Assembly: GCA_963693365.1 (NCBI GenBank)
Contig: CAVNZM010000009.1
Location: 10,478,001-10,542,000 of the forward strand
Length of the DNA stretch: 64,000 nucleotides
DNA from: Amoebidium appalachense
Lineage: Eukaryota > Ichthyosporea
Reading direction: 5' to 3'
Part shown: one piece after another, positions 1 to 11,991 of the stretch
Layout: each line of letters opens with the position of its first letter
How positions within the stretch are numbered: the first letter of the stretch is position 1
Program-made: the position numbers and the translations under genes
The notes under the pieces: generated by a model
Told to the model about the DNA's origin: nothing
Seen by the model: the letters and a program-made list of their open reading frames with translations, nothing else
Databases searched by the model: none

Positions 1-319
1 TAGAAAAGCAACCCCCCCCCCCCCCGGCCCCTTCCCCCCTCCCCACCACCACCACCAAAAAAAAAAGGAGAAGAAGGGCTCATACACATACCCCCCGTTT
101 ATGTTCACACTGTCATCGTTGTCCCCTTTTCGGCCTGCTTCTTATTCGTACTTTTCTTTCATATACCCCCCCCCCCCCCCCCCCCCCCCCCAAATTCACC
201 CTCTCCCTCATATATAGCTTCCCTTATAACTATAGGTGCATGCAAAGTGGGTATGGTGCAAGTATAGGGGTCCGGAGCGTGGAGGGGGGGAGGGGGGGGG
301 GGGGGGGGTTAAAGGAAAG

Positions 320-357
<38 letters not shown>

Positions 358-634
358 TAAAAGGGGGGAGGAAGGGGGGGGGGGGGGGGGAGGGGAGCAG
401 GGGATGGGAGGGGGGGGGGGGGAGGGGGGGTACTATTACGACCAACGGAAGAAATCTGTGACCATATTTGAGTGTGGAAGTTGGGTTTCGGTGGTGGGTG
501 CGGGTTTAAAGAGTATCCTTCTGGATACAGACACAAATACAAAAACAGACACAGACATGCACATGTGAGTAAGGGTTTCTTCGTTTCCTTTTTACCCCCT
601 TACATCTGATCACATCTTTTCAATGTCCCAACAG

Positions 635-1194
635 TCCACGGACCCCACGACTCCAAATTCTACAAGTTACTCGATGAGATTACCGAGGTATGCCCCAGTA
701 CACATTACTCCTTTGGGTCGCAACTTTAGATTCCGTGTCAGTGTGCTGCTTTTCCTTCTGGTTTTTTTTTTCTTGTGGAACATTACCATTATACCCCCCT
801 CCCCCCTCCCCCCACCACCACACCAATACCATTCCCCTATTCCTTTCTTCCACTTTCCCAATATATCTCTTCTAGCAAGTAGGAGACGGGGCGGGTAAGT
901 GAACGAAAGGGCTCGTGTTTCTGCTCTAATGGGTACTTGCAGTACCTGTTGGATGTTGCATAAAATGTGTGAACACATGGTAAATGTTAAGTTTTTGCAC
1001 ACATAAGCAACACCCGCTGTGTGAAAATACACATTAACCATTTATTATTCACTTATACCTTTATATCCCTCTCACCCCCCCGCCCCCCACCCACCCACCC
1101 ACCCACCCACCTACTCCCCATCCCCCCTCTCTGTCCCTGTCAACACAAACCCTAACAAACATTCAAACAACACGTTTAAAAAGCGCACACACAT

Positions 1195-1247
<53 letters not shown>

Positions 1248-1915
1248 CAGGAATGTGAAAAACTGATGGCTGAAGGCATAACGGGGGCAGAGGGCTTCGA
1301 TTCCGACGGCAGAAAAGTCGGGGGTGCCTTTAGAAACCCCAGCGATGCGGAAAAACGAAAATTCGCGGCACAAGCTGCGGCAAAACGTTCACAAATGAAC
1401 ACCCTTATGAGCGGTAGTGGGAGAGCTTTGGGGGGGGTCTGTACCGAAAGTTGGTGGAAGAAAAATGACACCGAGAGAGTTGATGCTTCAGGCGGCGCAA
1501 AGGAGGAGAAAAGACAATGTGTGGTGTGGGGGGGACCATGGTGACGGGGGGGAGGATGGAGAGCTGTACAAGAAAGTGTGTGATGGTGAAAATTCGGACA
1601 AGGGGGGTCCTATGCAATTATCCGATGGTAGCCCACCAGGTCCAAAGAGTGTACCTGTCAAACTGCCAGCATCACAGCCTCCGAATGCTAAAAACCCCCC
1701 TATGCCAGCGAGACGTCTGCCTGAAAATGGTGAAACTCGGCAAACAAGACCCATAGGGGGGGTTGATGGGAGGGGCCTAAAACGGGAACGGAGCATGGAT
1801 GGGGGGGATTTTTCACGCGGGCCAGAGGGGTGGGCATGTCCGATATGCACATATGTGAATGCGGGGGGGTTGAAGTCGTGCGAGATGTGTGCATGTCCGG
1901 CACCAGAGGTATCCC

Positions 1916-1946
<31 letters not shown>

Positions 1947-2121
1947 GCCCACACCCACCCACCCACCCACCACCACCACCACCACCACCACCACCAGTTC
2001 ATTTGTTTTCTTTTGTCATTCTTTCTTTTCTCTATATCTACTCTCTCGCTCTCTCTCAGACTTCTTTTCTTTCCTTTCCTTTTCCCCCTTTTTTTTGGGT
2101 GTGTGTGTGTGTGTGTGCGTG

Positions 2122-2209
<88 letters not shown>

Positions 2210-2482
2210 TGTGTGTGTGTGTGTGTGTGTGTGTCTTAAGGTTTTTTTTTTTTTGTGTGTGTGGAGGGGGGGGGGGGGGGGGGGGGGGGGGAGGAAGAGG
2301 GGGAGAAGGGGGGGGGGGGGGGGGGGGAGTAATACGATACTGTCTTGCTGAGTGGGTGTTTTTCATTTAGTGCTCAGTTCTTGTAGAGTTTGAAGAACTG
2401 AAAATCCGTGTGCAAAGGGATGCAAAAGGATTGTTCAGTCCTGTTGAACTTTCACAAAAGGTCAAACTTCATTATCCCCCCA

Positions 2483-2519
<37 letters not shown>

Positions 2520-2650
2520 CCACCCCCACACCCTGTATCCCTCCCTCCCCCCCCCCCCCCCCCCCCCCCGCCCCCTCCCCGGCGGCCTTCCTTTTCTCTG
2601 CTGCACACACACACACAAAGACATACACACACACACTCACTCACACACAT

Positions 2651-2690
<40 letters not shown>

Positions 2691-2908
2691 CACACGCACA
2701 CACACACAATCACGCAAACTTAAACCACCCCCAACACCCACCCACACACAAACACCCCCCCCCCCCCCCCCCCCCCCCCCCTCCACCCCACACACACACA
2801 CAAACACACACAGATACCAGCGCCTGCCCCCGCCCCCACCTCTCCCCCCACCACCGACTGGGCCTGCCCCCACTGCACATATGTCAATGCACACACACAC
2901 ACACACAC

Positions 2909-2988
<80 letters not shown>

Positions 2989-3292
2989 CCCTCCCCCACA
3001 CCCCCCCCCCCCCCCCCCCCCCCACACACACACACCCCTCCCGCCCTCTCCCCCGCCCGCCCCTACCCACACAAACACATACAAGCTACCAGCGCCTGCC
3101 CCCGCCTCCACCTGTCCCCCCACCACCGACTGGGCCTGCCCCCACTGCACATATGTCAATGCCGTGCACGTGCTGAGATGTGACGTGTGTCTGCACGTGG
3201 CGCCTGGGTGCTGGGTGTGCCGGTGCACGTGCATCAACCCAAATATGGAAATGGCATGCACGGCGTGTGGCGGGGCAAGGCCCTTGAGCTAA
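635..3292 (+). CDS. WSS1: Wss1-like WLM-domain metalloprotease with RanBP2 zinc fingers (5' end missing)
   Basis: Exons inferred at 635-687, 1251-1908, 2371-2460 and 3086-3292 (TAA); all three introns are GT-AG and join in phase 0. Exon 635-687 encodes [18 protein letters not shown], the segment just after the HExxH zinc site in WLM proteases. It splices directly to [16 protein letters not shown] and an LGG-type end, then the Wss1-like block [20 protein letters not shown]. RanBP2-type fingers follow: [13 protein letters not shown] at about 1830-1890 and [13 protein letters not shown] at about 3128-3185, with a degenerate third one before the stop. In the Wss1/SPRTN family this protease clears DNA-protein crosslinks and SUMO/ubiquitin conjugates in the nucleus. 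The frame changes by one base inside a G8 run (1430-1437). The exon with the catalytic HExxH was not found in 1-634, so it probably lies before the window. The family call is firm; 2371-2460 is the least certain exon. Confidence 0.8.
2813..2889 (+). pseudogene. Partial duplicate of the zinc-finger exon, broken by a CA repeat
   Basis: This segment is nearly identical to 3086-3163, the start of the last WSS1 exon: it encodes [18 protein letters not shown] and then TYVNA. The duplicate stops at the same point, ATGTCAATGC, where a (CA)n array of about 100 bp begins instead of the second cysteine pair. It therefore cannot form a finger and has no downstream donor. An AG acceptor precedes it just as in the intact copy, so it could be spliced in as a defective exon. 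Confidence 0.7.
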
Positions 3293-3361
3293 TATTAGAG
3301 TGGCACTGGGGAGGAGTGTGGTGTGATGTGTGCTTTTTCTTTTCTTTTTTTTTTCTTTTTT

Positions 3362-3392
<31 letters not shown>

Positions 3393-3516
3393 GGGGCTGG
3401 GACGTGTCTAGTGGAGGCGGATGTAGACTCCATACTGTGCATAGGCAGGAGGAGGCAGCAAGATGTACAGTGGTGCTGTGAATGAATTATGTTGTGAATG
3501 TCCATAATGGATTGTG

Positions 3517-3553
<37 letters not shown>

Positions 3554-3921
3554 CCCCGCCCCCGCCGCCGTTCTCTTTCCCCCTAAAAAATGCAACGTTC
3601 CACGCATGCAGAATATGGTCTAGGCCTCCGTTATGATGTGCCGTGAAAGTTTCCTTCAACTAATAGTGGGACAGATGTGGTTGTTCTTGAATATTCCGAA
3701 TGACATGATTGAGCGCGCTAGTGTTGGATAGCTAGGTATGTATATATTAAGATTGGTAGGTTAAAAATAGAATTCTAATCATTGAGCTTGCGACTTGCAA
3801 GTTGTATACCCTGTAACTATCCAATGCCAACATTGATCATGAATAAAACACACGTGGATATATACACGTGCAAGCAAAGGGAATCGTGTAGGCATGTCGG
3901 GCCGTTTGTTTTTTTTTTCCC

Positions 3922-3931
<10 letters not shown>

Positions 3932-3995
<64 letters not shown>
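3932..3995 (+). repeat. Uninterrupted G64 run
   Basis: A T-rich stretch ends in 64 consecutive G. It is the longest pure homopolymer I found in the window; there are dozens of others of 20-45 bases (for example G near 11597-11636, C at 55876-55919, G at 46887-46929). Exact lengths depend on the assembly. Confidence 0.9.
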
Positions 3996-4142
3996 CTGAA
4001 TTGATGAACGGAGTATGTAGACCTCGAGGATCCATATATTTTTGCTGTGCATGTGACTATCGATATTGGTGTGTAGCTGTTGGTGTTGGTGGGTGCACGT
4101 GTGTGTGGTTGAGTGGGCCAGTGCGCGGACTTGTCGTGTGTG

Positions 4143-4893
4143 CACGGTGCACGTGTACATGTTCAAGTGTGCACGTGTTCAAGTGTGCACTTGTACATGT
4201 TCAAGTGTGCACGTGTTCAAGTGTGCACGTGTTCAAGTGTGCACGTGTTCAAGTGTGCACGTGTACATGTTCAAGTGTGCACGTGTTCAAGTGTGCACGT
4301 GTACATGTTCAAGTGTGCACGTGTACATGCTCAAGTGTGTACATGTTCAAGTGTGCACATGTTCAAGTGTGCACGTGTACATGTTCAAGTGTGCACGTGT
4401 ACATGTTCAAGTGTGTACATGTTCCAAGTGTGCACATGTTCAAGTGTGCACGTGTACATGTTCAAGTGTGTACATGTTCAAGTGTGCACGTGTACATGTT
4501 CAAGTGTGCACGTGTACATGTTCACGTGTGCACGTGTACATGTTCAAGTGTGCACGTGTACATGTTCAAGTGTGCACGTGTACATGTTCAAGTGTGCACG
4601 TGTACATGTTCACGTGTGGACGTGTACATGTTCAAGTGTGCACGTGTACATGTTCAAGTGTGCACGTGTACATGTTCACGTGTGCAGGTGTACATGTTCA
4701 AGTGTGCACGTGTTCAAGTGTGCACGTGTTCAAGTGTGCACGTGTTCAAGTGTGCACGTGTACATGTTCAAGTGTGCGCGTGTACATGTTTAAGTGTGCA
4801 CGTGTACATGTTCAAGTGTGCACGTGTTCAAGTGTGCACGTGTACATGTTCAAGTGTGCACGTGTTCAAGTGTGCACGTGTACATGTTCAAAA
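4143..4893 (+). repeat. Minisatellite of interleaved 16-bp and 22-bp units
   Basis: About 40 head-to-tail units. The long unit has the core CACGTGTACATGTTCAAG followed by TGTG; the short unit lacks the internal GTACAT block. Each unit carries palindromes (GTGCAC, CACGTG, TGTACA). A few units have point changes (TTCACG, GTGGACG, GTGCAGG). The array reads open in all three forward frames as Cys/Val/Lys-rich peptide, but this follows from repeat composition and I do not call a protein. Confidence 0.92.
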
Positions 4894-5027
4894 TGCACGT
4901 GTACGTACGTGGGTGTTGATTTTTGGCGTATGTGTTGATATGGGTGTGTGCATGTTTGTGTGTATTGCAATGTTGATGGTTGGGCAGGTGCAAGCGCCAT
5001 TGGATGGACATATGCATGTGTGTGTGT

Positions 5028-5063
<36 letters not shown>

Positions 5064-6042
5064 AGGTGAGAACCAGATCTCCTTGATCTAGGCATGCACG
5101 CACGTGCGCCTTGCTAGCTGGATATGGCTGCAAATGTGTGTGTGCGTGTACATGTGTGCTGGGGGCCCAGAGGGGTTGGGTTATTTGGGGGTATTAGTAC
5201 CTGTGCATATGAAATCATGCATAACGGACAACACAGTGCAGACAGATGGCAGGGCACACGCGTGCACCAAAAGCAGACAGTGTATCCTGAGTCAGCAGAG
5301 TTACTTCTCAGGGGGTTCAAGTGTGCAAATATGTGTGTGGCGGTGTGTGTGTGTGTTTGAGTGAGTGAGTGTGTGTGTATATGTGTGTGTGTGTGTGCAT
5401 GTGTGTGAGGGAGTTAGCGTGTTTGAGTGAGTGAGTGTGTCCGCGCGTGTGTGCCGGTGTGTGTGTGTGTGCATGTGAGGGAAGGAGTGAGGGAGTGAGT
5501 GAGTGAGAGTGAGTGAGTGAGTGAGTGTGTGTGTGTGTCTGCGTGTGTGTGTGTCGAAAAGGTGTGGGGGGGGGGGGGGGGAGGGGGGTTTGAAGGCAGC
5601 ACTCACGACACAAATGCAAGCTGCGGCTGTCGTGGCATATAAATATATTCAATTGACCAATCAAAGTAATAAATTAACAGATAAAAGAACAAAATATGTA
5701 AAGGTTTGATGCCTCCCACACCAGAATTATTTGAAATTGTAGACAATATCGATATAAAAAGCTTTCTAAATACATAACAAATTCGAGGTATAAAACAAAC
5801 CAATGTAATCATAAAGGCATTTCCGACTCAAAAGTTATAGCACCGAAGTAAACAATAAAGTTTAAGAGCAATCATCCTTATTTCATACACATATTAAACA
5901 ATAAATCAAAACATCTTTCACACCAATTAAATGGATAGGATCGGGGACCCCGTAATGCAGAACACAAAGAGCATGGTGTTCCACATGATAAGAATCACTA
6001 AGCTAAGGCTAAGAGTATGCCAATAAGACAGCACGGATTGAA

Positions 6043-6121
<79 letters not shown>

Positions 6122-6496
6122 CATATGTGTTTGTGTGCGTGTGTGTACGCCCACGTACGCACGTACGTGTGTGAGGCGAAAGCCGGAAAAAGAATTCATA
6201 CACATAAGTCTATGCACACATATTGATCCCCACAGTCAGGCTACCATGGCCTAGAAACCCTGCCCTCAACCTTATAACACGGAAAGATCTCACCTCCCAG
6301 CACCCCCACATTCGTTTTTTTAGATGACAAGGGATATATTAAAGGACGATGATCATAACAGAACAAAGAAGAAACTGTGGAGCTATGGTGGGAAGCAGGG
6401 GTTAGTGGGGAGGGAGAGGAAAGAGGGGGGGGAAGGGGGGGGGGGGGGGGGGGGGTTTCGCTGCTATGAGCAAAAGAAAATGAAATTTCCACACAA

Positions 6497-8570
6497 TCAC
6501 TCCTCCCAGACCACAGCCAGTCTCCACACCTTTATCGTCCCATCAATTGCCCGGGTCACCACCGCATCCCCCCTGACCAACACCATATCGACCCCCCTCA
6601 GCGACACACCCACAGGAATTTCCATCACATCTTTTCTCTCCTGCCGCGCACACCCCCACTCAAACAGGAAAAAACCCCCTTCCTGCCTCGCCACGTACAC
6701 CGTATGCTCATCCATAAACCCATACCATGTGAAATTTCTCCCCATGTTTGCCCACCAAGGGAAGGGGGAGGAGGGGGGTAAAATATTTCCACCGCCAGTT
6801 AGAGCCCACGCACCACAACACAGTTTCTTGCTTCCCATCGCATTGCTATCCGTCTCATATGTCCAATACAGCGCCCTAAACTCAGTTTCAGTCACCCAAA
6901 AAACCGGCGCCTGCCACCCGTGCGGTTTACCCACTTCACCCAATAGTTTTCCGTCGTCGGCACGGAACACAAACACCGAGCCTGCCTCCACAATCACGTG
7001 TTTCTCACGTGCCCACACCTTCACATCCCCCCTGACCGTTCCCGCGGGACACTGCAAAACACGTGCCCACGCCGGTGCATCCCCTGGTGCCACGTTCATA
7101 TTCCGAGCCACGAGCACCCTGTTACTTTCGCCCCCCTCTTCATTTTGCGCAAATATCATCCTCCCCCCCGCCAACCCCCACGTGTCTGGCTCTGCTTGGC
7201 CCGTTAGCGCCCCCACCTGCCCACCCGTCCTATTGTCCCACACCGACATGGTCCCTGTGCTAGAACCAACCGGAACCCTCAGAACACACGAGAAGGAATG
7301 TGTGACCACCGCGCTCGTACCCGGCCCGAATTGGGGTGTGGTGTTGGCCCGACCCGAATCGAACACGTGCTTTAACCCCCCGCTGGGAACCTCCCATAGT
7401 CTGACAGCACCAGAAGCTTCCGCAGTCAACAACAACCCATTGCTATAATCCATCCCAAGAATACGACTTCTCGCCGCATCGGCAGCGCGAACTGAAATCC
7501 CCTCAAACACGCACCTGCGACATATATCAAACACGGTGGGGGGGTGGGTTTCGGGCCATGGAAGACAAAAGAAGTCGAATTCCTGCCGTAGTTGTGCAAC
7601 GATTCTCTCCTCCCGCGGAAGGAATGTTGCCCTGCCGCCGTTGCGGCAATACTCGAGCACGTGCTCAAACAGGTGGGGGTTCCTGTCGATAAAGATTTCC
7701 CCGTGGCTGTTTTTTTGGATGGTGTGGCGGCCACCAAACCACACGGCCAGCATGGAGTGGGGGAATGCACCCAGTGTTTCCTTAGTGGTAGTGAAGCGCC
7801 GGCCCCCAACATTGAGCAGGATGCTGTCGTCGCTTGGATCGTGTCGCTGGGCTCCAAGTTGCTCCCTGTTTTTTCGTTTTTTTTGGTGCCGATGTGTATG
7901 TGTGGTGGTGGTAGTGGTGGTATTTGGTGGTGGGGAGGGGGAGGGGGGGTTGTGTTCATTGGGCGGGAGGCAGGAGGGATGAGGAGATTAGAGGATAAAG
8001 AAAATGAAGAGCACAGCATGATGAGTGAAGGAAAGAATAATTAATTATTGAAGGAGCAAGATGGGTGGACAGACCAATAGTAACGAAGTTGTGGCACGGG
8101 GTAAATACAAAGGGAGGGGGAGAGGGGGGGGGGGGGGGGGGGGGGAGGGGGGGGCAAAGTTAGGTGAAGATGAAGCAAAAGGTCCAGTGTGAACTATATG
8201 AAGGGTTCTTGTGATGTATAATGGGCAATAGGGTACAAGAAAACATCAAAACAAGTGCATTGGTCATCTGTTAGACAAAATGAGTCACTGCCCCACGCAG
8301 ACGCAGGACAATTCAGAATCGCACGTACGAAAGGCGCAGACACGTATGTAGACGTCCCCACCCACCACATTTATGACCGCCCTCGTGTATGCTTAGAGAA
8401 CATGTACAAAGAACCCACCTCTCATCCCGAACGGCCTTTCTAGCACGTTCCACATCTTCGCTTGCAGCCTTCAGCTCCCCCACTAGCGACTGGAAAAGTG
8501 ACGTCACTTCAACCAGTTTGTTCTCCATCTCCACCAAGCGGGCGCCAACGTTCTGCATGTTGCCTTCCAT
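6497..8570 (-). CDS. BTB/T1 (KCTD-like) plus beta-propeller protein
   Basis: Two exons on the minus strand, 8570-8419 and 7865-6497, joined across a GTGGGT...CAG intron (7866-8418) in phase 2, giving about 506 residues and ending at TGA-side position 6497. Exon 1 (MEGNMQNVGARLVEMENK...) is a predicted coiled coil. Exon 2 opens with SDDSILLNVGGRRFTTTKET, the start of a T1-type BTB domain (about residues 62-160). The rest is WD40/YVTN-like propeller with blades such as SGAVRLWEVPSGG, GTMSVWDNRTGG and the last blade IDGTIKVWRL. This order matches plant-type BTB/propeller proteins; BTB domains of this class oligomerise and often recruit Cullin-3, with the propeller as likely substrate-binding part (inference). 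The reading frame is intact throughout. The ATG at 8570 is the first in frame and begins the coiled coil. Confidence 0.85.
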
Positions 8571-10828
8571 GGCTAGAGGGAAAGCTGTCGGATGGAAAGG
8601 ACTGTGTGCAAAGCCTTTGCAAGAAGTGAAAGGATGGTCGACACTTTGGCACTTCTAAGGTGTCATTTTTGGGGGGATTTTCGAGTTTTAGGAAGTCACC
8701 AGAGTGATGCGTGTGACACGTGCTATACAGCACAACTGGGCGACCACGTTACTTCTATAATTTAGTTAACGTCACACGTGAGCATACACAACCCCTGTTG
8801 ATAAAAGATTAACAGACATCAACAGAAACACAGCTGTACATGTGCCTTTCTCTTGCAGGTCCGTGCAACGCATTTACCTTCTATCCTGCATGCAAATTGA
8901 AGAATTAGAAACGGTATATGCCCCAGCTGAATAGTAGTAGTCTCTTGGGACAACAGTGTGTTATACTAGGGAAGTTCTCCTTGAAAAGCCTGAGGCAGTT
9001 TCGACTTTGAGCAAAAGTGACGTCATGCTGGGTCTTGATTGGTCTTGCACATGCCCCGAACACCTTTTTGTGATTGGCTAGGCCATGAGCCGCAGTGGTG
9101 ATTGGCTGCTTTTTTGTTTATTTTTCATCCAGCCATGCTTTTGGTTGGCCAAGCGCGCACTACATACCAGTCCACAAAATTCCTACCCGGGCCCCAGTCT
9201 GCAGCCTGCTGCTCCTCCCAGTCCACACATACAGACAACACACACAAAAACCACCACCACCATCAACATCCACCCCCTCCACTCTCCCCCCTCCCCCGCC
9301 CCCCCCGCCCCTTTCTTCCCTTCCCGCCCTGCCAAAAAAGAGGAAGTTTTGAAGCAAACGATACACAACCCAAAATCTCGCCAGATTATGAACACACAGC
9401 CAGGTGGTTTCCGCTGTGCGCGTAAGTGCAACTTTCCATTGTTTGTGTGCGTAAGAGAGAGAGAGAGTGAGAGGGAGAGGATGTGTGTGTGTATGCGCGC
9501 GCACGTGCGTGCGTGCTTGCGTGCGTGCGTGCATGTGTACATCTGTGTATGTGTGCGTGTGTTTGTGCGTGCATGATCTCACCCAACCTCGCAAGGGGCG
9601 CTTGACTGTCTACATAGCTTCGAAATCTGTCTATCGATATCCCTCGTACGTACAGGCCGTTCTCACAGTTGTCTCAGCACTCGCTTGTGTGTGTACGTGC
9701 ACACGTGTATGTATTCGTCTGTCTGTTTTTCATCCGTCTCTCTGTGTGCGTGTGCTACATTTCTGTGTGTCTGTGTGGGTGCGTGTGTACTGTGTGCATG
9801 TGAGTGTGTGCACGCATGTGTATGTGCCTGCTTTTTCGTCGCGTGCAAACATACGCCGCGAGATATGTTCATGTGCTTTTTGTGTAGTTTGTGCGCATGT
9901 GCGTACATGTGTGTGCGTACGTGTACGTGCGTCCTTGTCTGTGTGTGTCTGTGTTTACGTGTGTGTGTGTGTACGTGTGTGTACCTGTGTGTCTGTGTGC
10001 GAGTCTGTGTGCGTGCGCACGTGTGTGTGTTTGTTATACGCGTGCCTGAAGCAGAGGGCCAAGTGCAAGGGCGCATCCCCTTCGCCCCTCTTGCACGAAG
10101 TCCCACCACCAGCTGCTGTAACAGTAGTGCCGTTTCGCCTTCCGGGCAAGGACCCTGCTGATTCCTGCACAGGGCTTTTCGAACTCCACTGAGCCTGCTA
10201 TCTTTGGAGGTAGCTCTTATTTTTCAAGGCTAACAAAACTTTCCTTCCGAAGCGACTGATCACGCGCCAACTCATACCCTTGCCTGAGTATAGTTTATCA
10301 TACGGCGGCTGAGGCCACAGTCGCACGTGGCAGCCACTGAGCGCCCCTCCTGCTAATCACGGGCTGAGCTGGAAATATTAATGAGACCTATGTGGATGAC
10401 TGGCTGCGTCATGCCTTCTCACTTTCTTTGCTCGTTTCTTTTGGAGTCAAAGGTTTTTCGCCAGTAGGTTCAACTTGCCGGGGGGCTTACGGCAAGTTGT
10501 CCAGGTCCTTTGTGTACTTTTCTTTTTGCCCTAATTTGGCATGAAACTATGTACAAATTAGGTTACAGCAGTATACGTCTGATTGGTTACCCGGTGACCC
10601 GCTGGCTCACTCACGAGTCAACTCGGTACGGTCTGCCGAAATTTTTTTTCCCGGAGCCAGTCTGACGCGTTTATGTTGTATGTTTGTTCCAAGCAAGCAT
10701 GTGTTACGTTCGTGTTCTTTCGTAAACGTTTTGTTCAGGCTGTGGGCTTTGATACGTGCAAGTCTATGTGCAAAAAGTACACCGCCTCATGGTTCCCTTC
10801 ACAGCCACACAAATAGCCACCTGTCAAC
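8571..10828. other. Intergenic region between the BTB gene and the methyltransferase gene
   Basis: It holds the CRE/CCAAT cluster, a GT-rich tract (9480-9570 and 9680-10040), and about 600 bp of unique sequence before the methyltransferase start, with another ATTGG near 10580. Short open frames at 9388-9421 and 10050-10192 have donor- or acceptor-like borders, but their phases are not compelling, so no gene is called. Confidence 0.5.
9018..9105. promoter_or_regulatory. Likely promoter elements: CRE palindrome plus three CCAAT boxes
   Basis: TGACGTCA at 9018-9025 is followed by ATTGG (inverted CCAAT) at 9038-9042, 9073-9077 and 9101-9105. On the minus strand these read CCAAT and lie 450-535 bp upstream of the BTB/propeller start codon. 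They resemble NF-Y and ATF/CREB sites. The binding role is inferred from sequence only. Confidence 0.4.
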
Positions 10829-11595
10829 ATGGCAACCAGCGAGCCCACACTCTTCCAGCGTTTTCTGCGCACGTTCACGCACCTGCCTGGGTTCCAGGAG
10901 TCACTGCGCGAGCCCAGCGGGTGGTGGGGCTACGCCACGGCCTACTTTATGAGCCACATAAACCCCCCCCACCGCGATTGGTACCTGCAACCCCTCCATT
11001 ACTCACCACCTCGCCCCCTATTTCTCTCCCTCTCCCTCTCCCTCTCCCCTTTCTCTCTCTTTCTGCCCCCACCCTTCCCCATCTCCTCCCCCCCCCCCCC
11101 CCCCCCCCCCCCTCGCCCCTTCCAAAAAAAAACACACACACACACCTCCTCCCCGCCCAATATACAGAGTAGATTGCAGGGGACGACAAAAGCAAGGGGT
11201 GCAAAAGGTGTTGTGGTGTCATTGCTGCCAGATGCACGTACGCGTGTGTTCGTGTAGTAAAAGGGAAACGGTGAATCCGGGAGTGCCGGAAGGGAGGTGC
11301 TAGGGACAGGGAACTGCGGGGCGGGGCGAGGGCGAGGGAGAAGAGGGAGGGGGGGGAGGAGGGGGAGGGCGGTGGGCTTCCTGCATTTCAGGGATGTTTA
11401 TCTGTTTCTCCGGCTGTGTGAGTGTATCTATGGGGTTTGGTGATGGTTGTGGGATGAAAGAGAGGTGTGCAACGGTCAGAAACCTGTAGGGATAAAGGGG
11501 TTGGGGTGGGGTGGGTGGGTGGGTGGGTGGGTGGGGAGGGGGGGGGGGGGGGTTTGAAGAGGATGGAACGGTGAGTTGAGGGGTGGAGGTTTACA

Positions 11596-11637
<42 letters not shown>

Positions 11638-11939
11638 GGGAGGGGAGACAGAACCTGACAGGTTTGTGTGTAGAATGCCGTGCAGAGGGCGGGACTGCAG
11701 AGGACAGATTACGTGCTGGAGGTGGGGTTTGGTGACGGCACAGCCATGGAGGAGTGCCTGAAGCACGTGGACAAGGTGGGTGTGTGTGTGTGAGTGGGAG
11801 GGGGGGGGGGGGGGGGGGGGGGGATGGGGAGGGTGAGTGGCTGAGTGGGTGTGGGTGGGCAGGGAGTGAGTGGGTGAACGGGTTGGTGGGTGGGTGGGTG
11901 TGGGTGGGTGGGTGGGTGTTGGTGAATGGGTTGGTGGGT

Positions 11940-11991
<52 letters not shown>

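Larger units (their letters stand above)
3293..6496. other. Non-coding repeat-rich stretch between two genes
   Basis: Besides the G64 run and the minisatellite it holds a C run (3520-3552), GT/GAGT-rich sequence (5340-5560), about 400 bp of ordinary AT-rich sequence (5620-6040), a (GT)n array (6045-6115) and a G run (6437-6455). I see no exon with convincing protein similarity. Confidence 0.6.

Noticed and set aside
236-568. Open frame with Gly-rich and Phe-rich runs and a perfect GTGAGT at 565
   Set aside because: The frame is made by G and T runs, and the preceding sequence shows no HExxH or WLM-like residues. The donor-like site does not give the G needed at the 634/635 junction.
876-894. 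Possible 19-nt exon between the first two WSS1 exons
   Set aside because: It has AG and GTAAGT borders, but its length would break the frame, whereas direct joining of 687 to 1251 is in phase and matches the family.
4066-4938. 290-codon Cys/Val/Lys-rich frame over the minisatellite
   Set aside because: Open in all three forward frames because the units contain no stop; a by-product of the repeat.
9388-10192. Two-exon small gene (MNTQPGGFRCA... and KQRAKCKGASPSPLLH...)
   Set aside because: The donor is good, but no acceptor gives a consistent phase with the plausible second frame, and there is no recognisable domain.
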